Notes: a model not told the origin generated them from the letters alone. 59,378 bases of DNA from WHSW01 sp036794585 (GCA_036794585.1 DAIRGH010000002.1:1-59378); one strand, 5' to 3'; shown: positions 31,596-40,130, numbered from the stretch's first letter. Made by a program: numbers and translations.

Positions 31596-31715
31596 ATGGG
31601 TGAGACGACAGAAGAGCTCCGTCGCTGCGTTGAAGACAAAGGCTACTCCTACCTTGTCGTAACGGGAGATTTCTTTACAATCACGCCGTTCGGTTCCAGC
31701 ACCTGCGATGGATAA
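31596..31715 (+). CDS. Possible small ORF upstream of and overlapping the YbcI gene
   Basis: This is a 39-codon open frame (MGETTEELRRC at the start, GDFFTITPFGSSTCDG at the end). It starts at ATG 31596 behind CAGGGGCG, and its TAA overlaps the ATGGATAAAG start of the YbcI gene by 8 bp, an arrangement suited to translational coupling. Its codons are less GC-rich at third positions than the surrounding genes, so it may simply be leader sequence. No recognisable family. Confidence 0.3.
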   Translation: MGETTEELRRCVEDKGYSYLVVTGDFFTITPFGSSTCDG

Positions 31716-32166
31716 AGATCGCGCAGAATCACCGCCGATGGAGCCCGCGCTGTCCGGAGGGCCCCTGCTATCTGCGATCTCGACCAGGATCGTCGCGATC
31801 CTGCGCGAGCACTACGGGCGCGGCCCGATGCGAGCGAAGACCTACGTGCTCGACGACCTGGTCGTCTGCGTGCTCAGAGACGGGTTCACGGCGATCGAGC
31901 AGACGATGGTGTCCAGCGGTGAGGGCGACCGGGTGGTCGAGATGCGGCGCGACTTCCAGCGGATGATGGGCGACAAGTACCGGGGCATGATCGAGGAGCT
32001 CACCGGGCGTCGTGTAATCGCCTTTCTGAGCCAGGCACACATCGAGCCGGACATCACGCTCGAGGTGTTTTTGCTCGACGAACCGCTCGACGGCTTCGGC
32101 GCCGCAGAGCTGATCGAGTCGAAACGGCTCGACTTGGAGGCTTCGGCAGAGCCGCCTGGCTCGTAG
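31708..32166 (+). CDS. DUF2294 (YbcI-like) protein
   Basis: This 152-residue protein of the DUF2294 family has STRIVAILREHYGRGPMRAK, TYVLDDLVVCVLRDGFTAIE, EMRRDFQRMMGDKYRGMIEE and LTGRRVIAFLSQAHIEPDIT, the family's conserved succession GRGP...D(D/V)VVVV...ELTGRxVxAFxSxxHxxPDxxxE. Members occur in firmicutes, cyanobacteria and actinobacteria and have no established function. ATG at 31708 is used; ATG at 31738 (MEPALSGG) is an alternative and would remove a non-conserved tail. Monocistronic as far as can be seen, with a probable coupled small ORF upstream. Confidence 0.8.
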   Translation: MDKDRAESPPMEPALSGGPLLSAISTRIVAILREHYGRGPMRAKTYVLDDLVVCVLRDGFTAIEQTMVSSGEGDRVVEMRRDFQRMMGDKYRGMIEELTGRRVIAFLSQAHIEPDITLEVFLLDEPLDGFGAAELIESKRLDLEASAEPPGS

Positions 32167-32256
32167 AAAACCGCCTAAGTTGCGGCTTCACGATTTTGGC
32201 AACTCCCCCAGCCGGAGTACGTTGGACGCCAGGAAAACCGACGCGCGGAGGGTACC

Positions 32257-32463
32257 GTGCTAGTAAGCCCGAAGTGCGAGGTCGAGCGGATGCTTTCGCA
32301 ACGTTGTCCTTTTGCAGTGATCGAGGATCGCATCAACCGGATGACGGGGTCGGATGACCTGAAGGCGGCCCTCTGGCTGCTTGCCTGGAACGAGCAAGCG
32401 CTCGAGGAGCGTCGCCGGACGATCAATGAAGCCCTGACGCTCGCAAGCTGCCCGCAGGGGTAG
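32257..32463 (+). CDS. Small hypothetical protein
   Basis: This 68-residue protein starts MLVSPKCEVERMLSQRCPFA, followed by VIEDRINRMTGSDDLKAALW, LLAWNEQALEERRRTINEAL. It looks all-helical and cytoplasmic. The GTG start at 32257 is supported by GGAGGG seven bases upstream. Codon choice is less GC-rich than neighbours, and the 90 bp before it are relatively AT-rich, consistent with a promoter. No family recognised. Confidence 0.6.
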   Translation: MLVSPKCEVERMLSQRCPFAVIEDRINRMTGSDDLKAALWLLAWNEQALEERRRTINEALTLASCPQG

Positions 32464-32493
32464 CTCGGAAGACAACATCGGAGTAAGGCGGCC

Positions 32494-33057
32494 CTAGCTA
32501 TACGGGCTCGTCGCCAGCGACGCCCCGTGCTCTGCGGCGCAGGAGTCCGCCATCAGCTCGTCGTTGCCGAAGTTGGCGTGACAGAGCTCGTGGGTGACGA
32601 CGTAGTAGTTCGGATTGGAGATCGAGATGTACGGACCGTCTCCCTCCGGGCAGTCCTCGTACGGACAGGTGACGCCCCAGTGCGTGCCCCCGTTCCAGTC
32701 GAGCCCCGGGCCGACGCAGTGGATCTGCCAGCCGTCGGGAAGCGTGAGCCCCCGGTCGGCCGCGAGCGCGAGATTGCGCTCGCACTCCGCGCCTGTGACC
32801 TCCAGCGGCTCACCGGCGGCGTTGCGGACCTCGGCAAGCTCCTCCCGGGCGCGATCGCGCGGCGGGCTGCTGGCGACTGCACGGATCGCCTCGCCATGGA
32901 CCCGGCTTGCGACCGGCGCCGAATCATCGCCGCCGACCGGGTCGAGCCCCGCCTGGGCGCGGGTAGCGAGCAGGCTGAGCGCGGCCAGACCGAGCGCGAC
33001 CGCGGCGAACGCACGCAGCGTGCGTGCGCGCAGCCTGATTTCGTGCCGATGCCCCAC
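32494..33057 (-). CDS. Secreted HExxH metallopeptidase-like protein
   Basis: This is a 187-residue protein with an N-terminal signal peptide (RTLRAFAAVALGLAALSLLA, cleavage near TRAQA). The C-terminal part is cysteine-rich (CERNLALA, IHCVGPG, VTCPYEDCPEG) and ends with a zincin-like motif, NYYVVTHELCHANFGNDELM followed by ADSCAAEHG. HELCH supplies two His zinc ligands and a catalytic Glu, and Glu or Asp in NDELMAD is a candidate third ligand. The start is GTG at 33057. It is probably extracytoplasmic, and could be a housekeeping wall protease or an inactive relative. The family is not identified. Confidence 0.7.
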   Translation of the reverse strand: MGHRHEIRLRARTLRAFAAVALGLAALSLLATRAQAGLDPVGGDDSAPVASRVHGEAIRAVASSPPRDRAREELAEVRNAAGEPLEVTGAECERNLALAADRGLTLPDGWQIHCVGPGLDWNGGTHWGVTCPYEDCPEGDGPYISISNPNYYVVTHELCHANFGNDELMADSCAAEHGASLATSPYS

Positions 33058-33116
33058 GTCCCAGGCATCGGCGCCGCACGCCTGGACATCAGCGTGGCGG
33101 CCCTACCTGGACGGGA

Positions 33117-35111
33117 TTACGACCCCTCACGCACGGCGTAGGCACGCTCCCACATCTGTAGGTAGGCCTCTGCGGAGCGATAAAGCGGCCGCAGGGCCCT
33201 GCGCCCGCCGGGCTGGCGCTCGACGTCGGCGATCAGGTCCGCGAACAGGCCGTAGTGCGCAACGCCGTCGGTATTGAGGTCGTAGACGCGCTCGCCGGTG
33301 CGCTGGCGGCGGAAGCGGATCTTGCAGTAGGACGACTTGAACGGATAGCGAAGCGGGTCGGCATCGGGACGCGGCCCGGGCAGCGCCGAGAAGCCGCCGG
33401 TGTCGGTGCCGAGAGCGACCGCGACGTCGGCGCCGCCGCGGGCCGATCGCCGCAACCGCCGCAGGTCGGCGGCCATCTCGGGGGCGGTCCCGGGCCGCAC
33501 GGTCGCCAGGCCGTCGAGCTCGTAGAGCCGCTCGAGCTGGGCCGGCGTCCACTCGCCGCCGGTGCCGCTGTGGCTCGAGACCAGCGGATAGCCCCGCTCT
33601 TCGGCGACTTCGAACACCGCGCTGCGGGCGTTCTGACTCAGGTGGTCGGTCTCGATCAGCATGTGCTTGTCCATCAGCCTGCGGATCAGGTAGTGGCCCA
33701 GGTCGGTGAGCCCCTTGGCGTTGCACTCGCCCTCGGACTCGTCTGCGTCCTTGCAGGGCTCGGTCGCGAAGGGATGGCCGGTGCTCGAGGTCTGAAAGGC
33801 GCTGATGAACTCGCCCGTGGCGCCGCCCTCGAAGGCCGCGCCGCCGAAGGCGTTGTCGGTCCAGTGGGCGATGAACGTGCTGCGCAGACCGAGCCGGCGC
33901 AGCTCGCGCAGTCCCGCGTCGATGTCCTCGCGGGTGCATTGCGGCTCGTTCTGGAACTCGCTGCAGCCAAATGGGCTCGAGGCCTCCATCCCGATGACCA
34001 CGGCGAGCTTGCCGCTCTCGATCACGCGTCGGGCCTGCCGAGGATTGGTGACGATCCGCAGCCAGCCCCTCCCCCGGCCTCCGCTCTGCGCGTCGACGTA
34101 GTCCTGAAGTGCGCGCAGGCGCTCGATCTCGAGCTTGATCGTCTCCATCTCGTCGCAGGAGTGCGCCTTGAACGGCTCGATCTCGCACAGCGGCTCGTCC
34201 TCGGCCATCTGCGCGACCACCAGCCGCATTCCGGCCCGCCACACCCGCTTCAACCACACGTAGTAGGTCTGCTGGTGGGTGTAGGTGTCGTGGACGGGCC
34301 AGCCCGCGAACGTCGGCCAGCCGTGGGTGTCGTGCGTCCCGGCAGGGGACCCGGTCCGCAACAGGTTGCCGGTGACGTCGAGGCTGCCGTCGGGCCCGTG
34401 GTCGTCCTCGTCGCGACCGAGCGCCTCGGTGATCCCGAAGGGGTCGAACGCCTTGCCGTGAATCACGCGTCCTCCGGCGCGGATGTCGGCGGTCACGTGC
34501 AAGTGCGCATCGGCAAACCCGGCTACGGTGCCGTCGCGCTTGGTGCTCTTGCGAGGACGCCCCGAGGCGCCGGCCTTCGCCTCCGGATAGGGAGTGCAGC
34601 CGCGGGCGCTGTTGAAGTCGAAGCGGCTGCTCACGCCCCCGCCGGCCGGTGTCAGGATCAGCTGCCCTGTCACCGGATCGACGGCCAGGTTGCGCCCGTC
34701 GGCCGTCGAGCTCAGGGTGAACGGGCGCGCCGCGGGGCGAATCCGCCACTCGGCCGGCGGCCCCGGGGCGGTGGTCCGCTCGACGGCGCCCGCCTGCACC
34801 GCCATCAGGCCGCCGCCCCCGTCGCCGATCATGTAGGTCCCGAGCCCGGTCGGCTTGAGGTAGAACGGGGCCGCCGCCGTGCTGGAATCGGTCGTGCCGT
34901 AGCCGGCCTCGGTAACGCCGACGTAGCGGCGACCGGGCACCGAGACGATCACGACGCAGCGATTGGCGAGCCCGGTGCGCGACTCGACTGCGGCGCCGGG
35001 GAAGATTTGGGGGCTGGGCGCGGCTGCCGGTCGCGGGCTGTCACCGGCGGCAAACGCCGCCCCGCCGAGACTGGACAGCGCCACGAGCCCCACAACCGCG
35101 CGCCTGAGCAT
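33117..35111 (-). CDS. Secreted membrane dipeptidase (peptidase M19)-like protein
   Basis: This 664-residue exported protein has a signal peptide (RAVVGLVALSSLGGAAFAAG) and then about 140 residues of beta-rich, non-catalytic domain (VVIVSVPGRRYVGVTEAGYG, RNLAVDPVTGQLILTP) resembling an actin-crosslinking/fascin-type or beta-trefoil fold. From about residue 195 a metal-dependent TIM barrel follows: VAGFADAHLHVTADI (metal HxH), LAVVIGMEASSPFGCSEF, FIAHWTDNAFGGAAF, LIETDHLSQNARSAVFEVAE and YPLVSSHSGTGGEWTP. The motif order matches M19/amidohydrolase enzymes. It probably cleaves peptides or wall-derived dipeptides outside the membrane. It is divergent from the LLM gene, 20 bp apart. Confidence 0.78.
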   Translation of the reverse strand: MLRRAVVGLVALSSLGGAAFAAGDSPRPAAAPSPQIFPGAAVESRTGLANRCVVIVSVPGRRYVGVTEAGYGTTDSSTAAAPFYLKPTGLGTYMIGDGGGGLMAVQAGAVERTTAPGPPAEWRIRPAARPFTLSSTADGRNLAVDPVTGQLILTPAGGGVSSRFDFNSARGCTPYPEAKAGASGRPRKSTKRDGTVAGFADAHLHVTADIRAGGRVIHGKAFDPFGITEALGRDEDDHGPDGSLDVTGNLLRTGSPAGTHDTHGWPTFAGWPVHDTYTHQQTYYVWLKRVWRAGMRLVVAQMAEDEPLCEIEPFKAHSCDEMETIKLEIERLRALQDYVDAQSGGRGRGWLRIVTNPRQARRVIESGKLAVVIGMEASSPFGCSEFQNEPQCTREDIDAGLRELRRLGLRSTFIAHWTDNAFGGAAFEGGATGEFISAFQTSSTGHPFATEPCKDADESEGECNAKGLTDLGHYLIRRLMDKHMLIETDHLSQNARSAVFEVAEERGYPLVSSHSGTGGEWTPAQLERLYELDGLATVRPGTAPEMAADLRRLRRSARGGADVAVALGTDTGGFSALPGPRPDADPLRYPFKSSYCKIRFRRQRTGERVYDLNTDGVAHYGLFADLIADVERQPGGRRALRPLYRSAEAYLQMWERAYAVREGS

Positions 35112-35131
35112 CGGTTCGGGAGAATAGGCCG

Positions 35132-35977
35132 ATCGAGGTCCGACTCGGCATCTTCGCCGTCCCCGACGCCACCGACCCGGGCGCGGCGATCGCGCAGATC
35201 GAGGCCGCCGACCGCAGCGGGCTCGATCTCGTCGGGGTCCAGGACCACCCCTATCAGCGGCGTTTCTTCGACACCTGGACGCTGCTCTCCTACGCCGCCG
35301 GCCGCACCGAACGGGTGAAGCTCGTTCCCGACGTCGTCAACCTGCCGCTGCGGCTGCCGTCGGTGCTGGCGAAGTCGGCCGCCTCGCTCGACGTCCTGAG
35401 CGGCGGCCGCGTTGAGATGGGGATCGGCGCCGGCTCGTTCTGGGAGGGGGTCGAAGCGATGGGCGGCGCCCGGCGCACGCCGAAGGAATCGGTCGACGCG
35501 CTCGAGGAGGCGATCGCGATCATCCGCGGCTTCTGGTCGGGCGAGCGCTCGGTCAGGTTCGAGGGCGAGCACTACCGGGTCAGCGGCGCCAGGCCCGGCC
35601 CCCCGCCGGCGCATCCGATCGGCCTCTGGATCGGCGCCTACGGCCCGCGCATGCTGCGTCTGACCGGCCGCCTCGGCGACGGCTGGCTTCCCAGCCTCGG
35701 GGCCAACTACATCAGCGCCGAGGACGCTCCGCGGATGCACGCCGTGATCGACGAGGCGGCAGAGAAGGCCGGGCGCGATCCCGCCGAGATCGAGCGCGCG
35801 GTGAACGTGATGGCGCTGGACGGCGACCCGGGCGGGTGGCCCGACCAGCTCGCGCGGATCGCGACCGAGCTGCGCTTCCAGACCCTGCTCGTCAGCGTCC
35901 CCGACGACGACCCGGTCGAGTTCGTCACCCGCCTCGGCGAGGAGACCGCGCCGGCACTGCGCCGCCTCGTCGGCTAG
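35132..35977 (+). CDS. LLM-class flavin-dependent oxidoreductase
   Basis: This TIM-barrel F420/FMN-dependent luciferase-like monooxygenase or reductase is about 281 residues long. It has EVRLGIFAVPDATDPG at the expected N-terminal strand, then LDLVGVQDHPYQRRFFDTWT, VKLVPDVVNLPLRLPSVLAK, GRVEMGIGAGSFWEGVEAMG and a RLTGRLGDGWLP block late in the sequence. The start is a problem: no ATG, GTG or TTG exists in frame between the stop at 35105 and GTG 35315, and the latter would delete the first strands. I place the start at a rare ATC (35132) behind GGGAGAATAGG. A mutated start codon is also possible. It is convergent with the SnoaL gene (4-bp overlap). Confidence 0.78.
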   Translation: MEVRLGIFAVPDATDPGAAIAQIEAADRSGLDLVGVQDHPYQRRFFDTWTLLSYAAGRTERVKLVPDVVNLPLRLPSVLAKSAASLDVLSGGRVEMGIGAGSFWEGVEAMGGARRTPKESVDALEEAIAIIRGFWSGERSVRFEGEHYRVSGARPGPPPAHPIGLWIGAYGPRMLRLTGRLGDGWLPSLGANYISAEDAPRMHAVIDEAAEKAGRDPAEIERAVNVMALDGDPGGWPDQLARIATELRFQTLLVSVPDDDPVEFVTRLGEETAPALRRLVG

Positions 35978-36381
35978 CCGGGTCCCTCGCCGCCGTCGAG
36001 CGCGGCCAGGAGCGTCGCGGTGTCGGTGTAGACGTCGCAGCGCGAGGCGACTCCGTCGCTGAGTGCCCACACGGACGCGAACGGCACTTCGAAGTGGTGG
36101 CCCGTCGCCCTCGCGGTCCCGGCCATGCGCCCTACGACGACGATCCGATCACCCGCATCGAGGAAGTCGTCGGGATCGGCCCAAGGGCCCGCGACGTGGT
36201 CCTGAAACACCGTCGCGAACGCCTCGACGCCGTCGTGGCCGTGGCGCGTGCCGCCGTAGGGCAGGACTTCCGGCAGGTTGAGCTCGAAATCGTGAGTGAC
36301 GTCGCGACAGAACTCGGCCACGTCCCAGCGCGAGAACGCGTCGTAGATGCGCTTGATCGCCTGGCAGTCCTCGGCGGACAT
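35974..36381 (-). CDS. SnoaL-like (NTF2-fold) protein
   Basis: This is a 135-residue SnoaL/NTF2-like cone-shaped protein. It reads CQAIKRIYDAFSRWDVAEFC, VTHDFELNLPEVLPYGGTRH, GHDGVEAFATVFQDHVAGPW, DAGDRIVVVGRMAGTARATG and VPFASVWALSDGVASRCDVY, typical of ester-cyclase or steroid-isomerase-like members. It may be a ligand-binding or small-molecule hydrolase subunit. It sits 25 bp upstream of the methyltransferase stop on the same strand, and its 3' end overlaps the convergent LLM gene by 4 bp. Confidence 0.8.
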   Translation of the reverse strand: MSAEDCQAIKRIYDAFSRWDVAEFCRDVTHDFELNLPEVLPYGGTRHGHDGVEAFATVFQDHVAGPWADPDDFLDAGDRIVVVGRMAGTARATGHHFEVPFASVWALSDGVASRCDVYTDTATLLAALDGGEGPG

Positions 36382-36406
36382 CGCCGCCGATCCTAGTCCG
36401 CGACGG

Positions 36407-37237
36407 TCAGCGGTTGGTCGCCGCCAGCGAGATGCTCTCGACGCCGTAGGTGCCGCAGGCCTCCAAGGCGCGGTCGGAGACGAACTCGTAGTCGTTCGTC
36501 CTGACCTCGTTGACCTCGAAGCCGGCCGATTCGATCGTCTCCAGGTAGGCGTCGCGCGGAATCGCGCCGGCGATGCACGCCGCCCAGAGATCGACGTTGC
36601 GGCGCGTACGCTCCTTCAGCGCCCGGGCGCTGACGATGTCGGCGATCGCGAGCCGTCCACCCGGAGCCAGCACCCGCGCGGCCTCCTCGAACACCCGGTT
36701 CTTCAGCAACGACAGATTGATCACCCCGTTGGAGATCACCACGTCGAAGCTCTCAGCGTCGAAGGGAAGCGTCTCGATCCGACCGGCGACGAAGCGGACC
36801 TGCGGAAACGAGCCCCGGGCGAGCCGCCGCGCCTTGCTCAGCTGCTCGTCGGTGAAGTCGACCCCGACCGCGCGCCCGTCGGGGCCGACCTCGACGGCGG
36901 CGCAGAAGACGTCGGTGCCCGAGCCCGAGCCGAGGTCGAGCACGCGCTCGCCGGGCTTGAGTCCCGCCAGGTCGAGGTGGTGGCCCACCCCCGCAAACGA
37001 GGCGAGCGATGCGGCAGGGATCCGGTCCAGGAGGGCCGGCGAGTAGCCGAGCCGCTCGGCCAGCCCCCTACCGGTCTGGAAGTGAAGCTCGGCGTCCTCC
37101 TCGCGGGCGACGTGCCGGTACATGTCCTTGACCGCGCTCTCGAGCCGGTCGGCGTCGACCAACCCGCTCGCGTCGGCCTGCGGCAGGGTCTCGGCATGAG
37201 CCGCCTCCTCCGCGGCGGTCATGGTGGTGTGGTGCAT
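36407..37237 (-). CDS. SAM-dependent methyltransferase, ArsM/UbiE-like
   Basis: This 276-residue class I methyltransferase resembles arsenite methyltransferases and related UbiE-type enzymes. Motif I is ERVLDLGSGSGTDVFCAAVE, motif II VRFVAGRIETLPFDAESFDV, and the post-I region VVISNGVINLSLLKNRVFEE, with RVLAPGGRLAIADIVSARAL as motif III. Cysteines that bind As(III) in ArsM are partly present (WAACIAGAIPRDA; ALEACGTYGVE), but the usual extra N-terminal Cys is not evident, so arsenic methylation is uncertain. ATG at 37237 is supported by AAAGGA about eight bases upstream. Monocistronic. Confidence 0.75.
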   Translation of the reverse strand: MHHTTMTAAEEAAHAETLPQADASGLVDADRLESAVKDMYRHVAREEDAELHFQTGRGLAERLGYSPALLDRIPAASLASFAGVGHHLDLAGLKPGERVLDLGSGSGTDVFCAAVEVGPDGRAVGVDFTDEQLSKARRLARGSFPQVRFVAGRIETLPFDAESFDVVISNGVINLSLLKNRVFEEAARVLAPGGRLAIADIVSARALKERTRRNVDLWAACIAGAIPRDAYLETIESAGFEVNEVRTNDYEFVSDRALEACGTYGVESISLAATNR

Positions 37238-37340
37238 GTCGAATCCTTTCTGGCTGCTGCCCGACCGAGCGGGAGGTCGGTTGGAGCCTGTCAGCCAGCC
37301 GATGCCGCGAGAGTGAAATGGCGCACACGCGCGCCCGACG

Positions 37341-38723
37341 TCAGCCCGCCAGGCTCGCTCGACGCCGGCGAGGCGTCTGCCCGCGCCTTGTGAAGTCCGA
37401 GGCCGAGTGCCGGGCGGCCGGGATCGCGAAGCGAAACGCGCTGCCGCCATCGCTTCGAGGCTCCACCCAGATTCGCCCGCCGTGCTTGTCGACGATCCGC
37501 TTGCAGATCGCCAGGCCGATCCCCGCGCCTGCCTGATCTCGATCGTGGAGGCGCTTGAACATCTCGAACACCCGCGTTGCTTGCTTGGGGTCGATGCCGG
37601 CACCGTTGTCCTCGACGCTGAAGATCCACTCGCCGTCTATGCGCTCCGCGCTGACCGAAACCACGGGGCTCTCGGGGTCCCCGTATTTCACCGCGTTGGA
37701 GATCAGGTTCTGGAAGAGCTCGCCGATCAGGGCGGGCTCGCCCAGGAATTCCGGGAGCTCGCCGACCTGCAGCTTCGCCTTGTGCTCGGAGATCACAGGA
37801 CGCAGGTTGAGGCTCGCCTGCTCGACCGCCTGCTCGCAGTCCACGAGCTCGACGCCGACCTTGGTCTGGCCGATCCGCGAGAGCTTCAGCAGGGCGTCGA
37901 TCATCGCCTCCATCCGCTCGACGCCGCTCGCGGTTGCCTCGATGAACCGATCGCCCTGCTCGTCGAGCTTGCCCCGGTAGCGGTGCTGGAGGAGCTGGAC
38001 GAAGCCCCCGATCGTCCTCAGCGGCTCGGTCAGGTCGTGTGACGCGACGTAGGCAAACTGCTCGAGCTCCTCATTGGAGCGCTCGAGCTCGGCGTTGAAG
38101 CGGTCGCGCTCGGCCTCGAGGCGCTTGCGCTCGGTCACGTCGCGGATGAAGGCGTTGAACTGCCAGCCTCCGGGGACGCGCTGCGGCGCGATCGTCAGCT
38201 CGACCGGCAGCTCGTGACCGTCGCGGTGCAATGCGTCGAGCGCCAGCAGCTTGTCGACCATCTCGCCCTTGCCCACCTCGAGGAATCGGCGCAGTCCCTG
38301 GCGATGCGGTTCGCGGAAGCGTTCCGGGATGATCGTCTCGGCCAGGCTGCGGCCAATCGCCTCATCCCGGCCCCAGCCGAAGACCCGCTCCGCCTGGGCG
38401 TTCCAGTCGGTGATCGTCCCCCGTCCGTCGATCGAGACGAAGGCCTCGTGCGCACCCTCGATGACCCTTCGCGCTCGCTCCTCGCTGACGCGCAGAGCGT
38501 CGAGCGCGCTGCGCCGCGCTCCGTCCGCCTCGTCGACGGCACGCGCGGTCAGCCACGTCACCGCCCCGATCACGCACATGACCGCCAGCGAGACGATCAG
38601 CAACCCGGCCCCGGCCCCGTACAGGCCCATGGTCGAGCCCTGCCAGACCAGCGCTCCGAGCACCGGCGGCAGGATGATCGCGGTGAGCAGCATGCGGCGC
38701 ACCAAGACGGCGCCCGGGCTCAT
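37341..38723 (-). CDS. PAS-domain sensor histidine kinase
   Basis: This 460-residue kinase has two N-terminal helices (MLLTAIILPPVLGALVW; LYGAGAGLLIVSLAVMCVIG), so it is membrane-bound. A PAS domain at about 90-210 starts ARRVIEGAHEAFVSIDGRGT and ends FNAFIRDVTERKRLEAERDR. Dimerisation/phosphoacceptor helices follow, with the His of EQFAYVASHDLTEPLRTIGG, then the N-box LFQNLISNAVKYGDPESPVV, the G1 box DNGAGIDPKQATRVFEMFKR and the G2 box GIGLAICKRIVDKHGG. The type matches bacteriophytochrome-like kinases. It is coupled to the upstream response regulator by a 4-bp overlap (ATGA). It probably ends the five-gene signalling operon. Confidence 0.9.
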   Translation of the reverse strand: MSPGAVLVRRMLLTAIILPPVLGALVWQGSTMGLYGAGAGLLIVSLAVMCVIGAVTWLTARAVDEADGARRSALDALRVSEERARRVIEGAHEAFVSIDGRGTITDWNAQAERVFGWGRDEAIGRSLAETIIPERFREPHRQGLRRFLEVGKGEMVDKLLALDALHRDGHELPVELTIAPQRVPGGWQFNAFIRDVTERKRLEAERDRFNAELERSNEELEQFAYVASHDLTEPLRTIGGFVQLLQHRYRGKLDEQGDRFIEATASGVERMEAMIDALLKLSRIGQTKVGVELVDCEQAVEQASLNLRPVISEHKAKLQVGELPEFLGEPALIGELFQNLISNAVKYGDPESPVVSVSAERIDGEWIFSVEDNGAGIDPKQATRVFEMFKRLHDRDQAGAGIGLAICKRIVDKHGGRIWVEPRSDGGSAFRFAIPAARHSASDFTRRGQTPRRRRASLAG

Positions 38724-39109
38724 CGCGGCCCGCCCCGGTTTCGGCAGACTTCGGTGACGACCCGGCGCAGCTCGCCGAAGTCGCGACCCTTTCGCACGTA
38801 ACCATCCGCGCCTCGCTCGAGGGCGGCCGGGCCGAGGGGCTCGAAGGAGAAGTTCGAGAAGACGACGATGGCCGTCTCGGGAGAGGCCTCGCGAACCAGC
38901 GGGATCGCATCCAGCCCGTTCATGCCGGGCATCGAGAGATCCAGGACCAGGCAGTCCGGGCGCAGCTCGGCGCTGCACCGGATCGCGCCCTCGGCGTCAT
39001 CTGCCTCCGCGACCACCTGGAGGCGCGAATCTTCCTCGAACGCGTGGCGCGTCAGCTCGCGGACAGCGGAGACGTCGTCGCAGAGAACCACGCTGATCGC
39101 GCTCCCCAC
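38720..39109 (-). CDS. Single-domain response regulator receiver protein
   Basis: This 129-residue protein consists only of a receiver domain: ISVVLCDDVSAVRELTRHAF (acid pair DD), PDCLVLDLSMPGMNGLDAIP (phosphoacceptor Asp in LDLSMPG), AIVVFSNFSFEPLGPAALER (conserved Ser) and ADGYVRKGRDFGELRRVVTE (conserved Lys). There is no output domain, so it is a CheY/NarL-type relay. The start is GTG at 39109, seven bp after the REC-GGDEF gene stop. It overlaps the PAS kinase start by 4 bp and is its likely partner. Confidence 0.9.
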   Translation of the reverse strand: MGSAISVVLCDDVSAVRELTRHAFEEDSRLQVVAEADDAEGAIRCSAELRPDCLVLDLSMPGMNGLDAIPLVREASPETAIVVFSNFSFEPLGPAALERGADGYVRKGRDFGELRRVVTEVCRNRGGPR

Positions 39110-39116
39110 GGCCGGC

Positions 39117-40130
39117 TCACGGCCTCACGCGGCTCATGCGGCCGCCGGCCGAGTGCCGAGCGGTGACCGCGGTGGACCCGCCCTCGGCGACCCGGTATCT
39201 GATCTGGGCCCGCTTGGCCTCGTACATGGCCTGGTCGGCATCGCGAATCATCGACTCAGGCGTAACCGAGCGGTCGCCCGCCAGCGCGATCCCGATGCTG
39301 GCCCCGAGGTAGACCTCGTGTGAGTCGATGACGAACGGGTCGACCAACCCTCCGCTCAGGCGCTCGGCAACGAGCACAGCGTGACGCCGGTCCTCGAGGC
39401 AGTCACAGAGCACGAGGAACTCATCCCCTCCGAAGCGCGCGACGGTGTCACCAGGGCGCACGAGCGCGGAAAGCCGGCGGGCAACGCCCTTGAGCAAGCG
39501 GTCACCGACCTCGTGGCCGAGCGCGTCGTTGACCGCCTTGAACCCGTCGAGGTCGAGGAACATGACGGCCAGGTCGTGATCGCCACGGTCTGCACGGGCC
39601 AGCGCCACCTGGAGCTGTTCCTCGAACAGCGAGCGGTTGGCCAGGTCCGTGAGCGGATCGTGCAGCGAGCGATGCGCCAGCTCGAGCTCGCTGCGCTTGC
39701 GCTCGATGGCGTAGCGGATCGCCCGTCCCAGCAGGTGGGCATCCGCGTGGCGCTTCACGAGGTAGTCCTGGGCGCCTTCGTGAACGGCCTGGACGGCCGT
39801 TTCCTCGCTGCCCTGGCCGCTGAGCACGATCACGGGCACGTCGGGCGCGACCTCTCGCATCTCGGTAAGGGCCTCGAGCCCGATCGCGTCGGGCAGCGAG
39901 AGGTCCAGCAGAACGCAGTCGGCCCCGGCCAGGCCCTCGCTTTGGCGAGTGGCGGCGAGCGACGGGTGGGTCGAGACCTCGGTCTCGGGGCCGAGAGCGT
40001 CGCGCACCATCTCGGTGACCAGCAGCGCGTAGTCGGGGCTGTCCTCGACCACCACGACACGGCGCGGTCTCGAGTCCTCAGCACGGCGCTGCGGTAACCG
40101 CGGATCGGATATCTGTCTAGAAACGGCCAT
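39117..40130 (-). CDS. REC-GGDEF response regulator (diguanylate cyclase)
   Basis: This 337-residue two-domain signalling protein has a receiver domain at residues 20-140 (RRVVVVEDSPDYALLVTEMV, GADCVLLDLSLPDAIGLEAL, VPVIVLSGQGSEETAVQAVH). A complete GGDEF domain follows from about 160, with LHDPLTDLANRSLFEEQLQV, catalytic VARFGGDEFLVL, and RPGD (RxxD inhibitory site) five residues upstream. It should be a phosphorylation-regulated diguanylate cyclase with product inhibition. ATG at 40130 or GTG at 40148 could be the start. A perfect 8-bp inverted repeat spans the ATG. It is preceded by the Rcp1-type regulator (68-86 bp) and followed 7 bp later by the REC gene. Confidence 0.9.
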   Translation of the reverse strand: MAVSRQISDPRLPQRRAEDSRPRRVVVVEDSPDYALLVTEMVRDALGPETEVSTHPSLAATRQSEGLAGADCVLLDLSLPDAIGLEALTEMREVAPDVPVIVLSGQGSEETAVQAVHEGAQDYLVKRHADAHLLGRAIRYAIERKRSELELAHRSLHDPLTDLANRSLFEEQLQVALARADRGDHDLAVMFLDLDGFKAVNDALGHEVGDRLLKGVARRLSALVRPGDTVARFGGDEFLVLCDCLEDRRHAVLVAERLSGGLVDPFVIDSHEVYLGASIGIALAGDRSVTPESMIRDADQAMYEAKRAQIRYRVAEGGSTAVTARHSAGGRMSRVRP

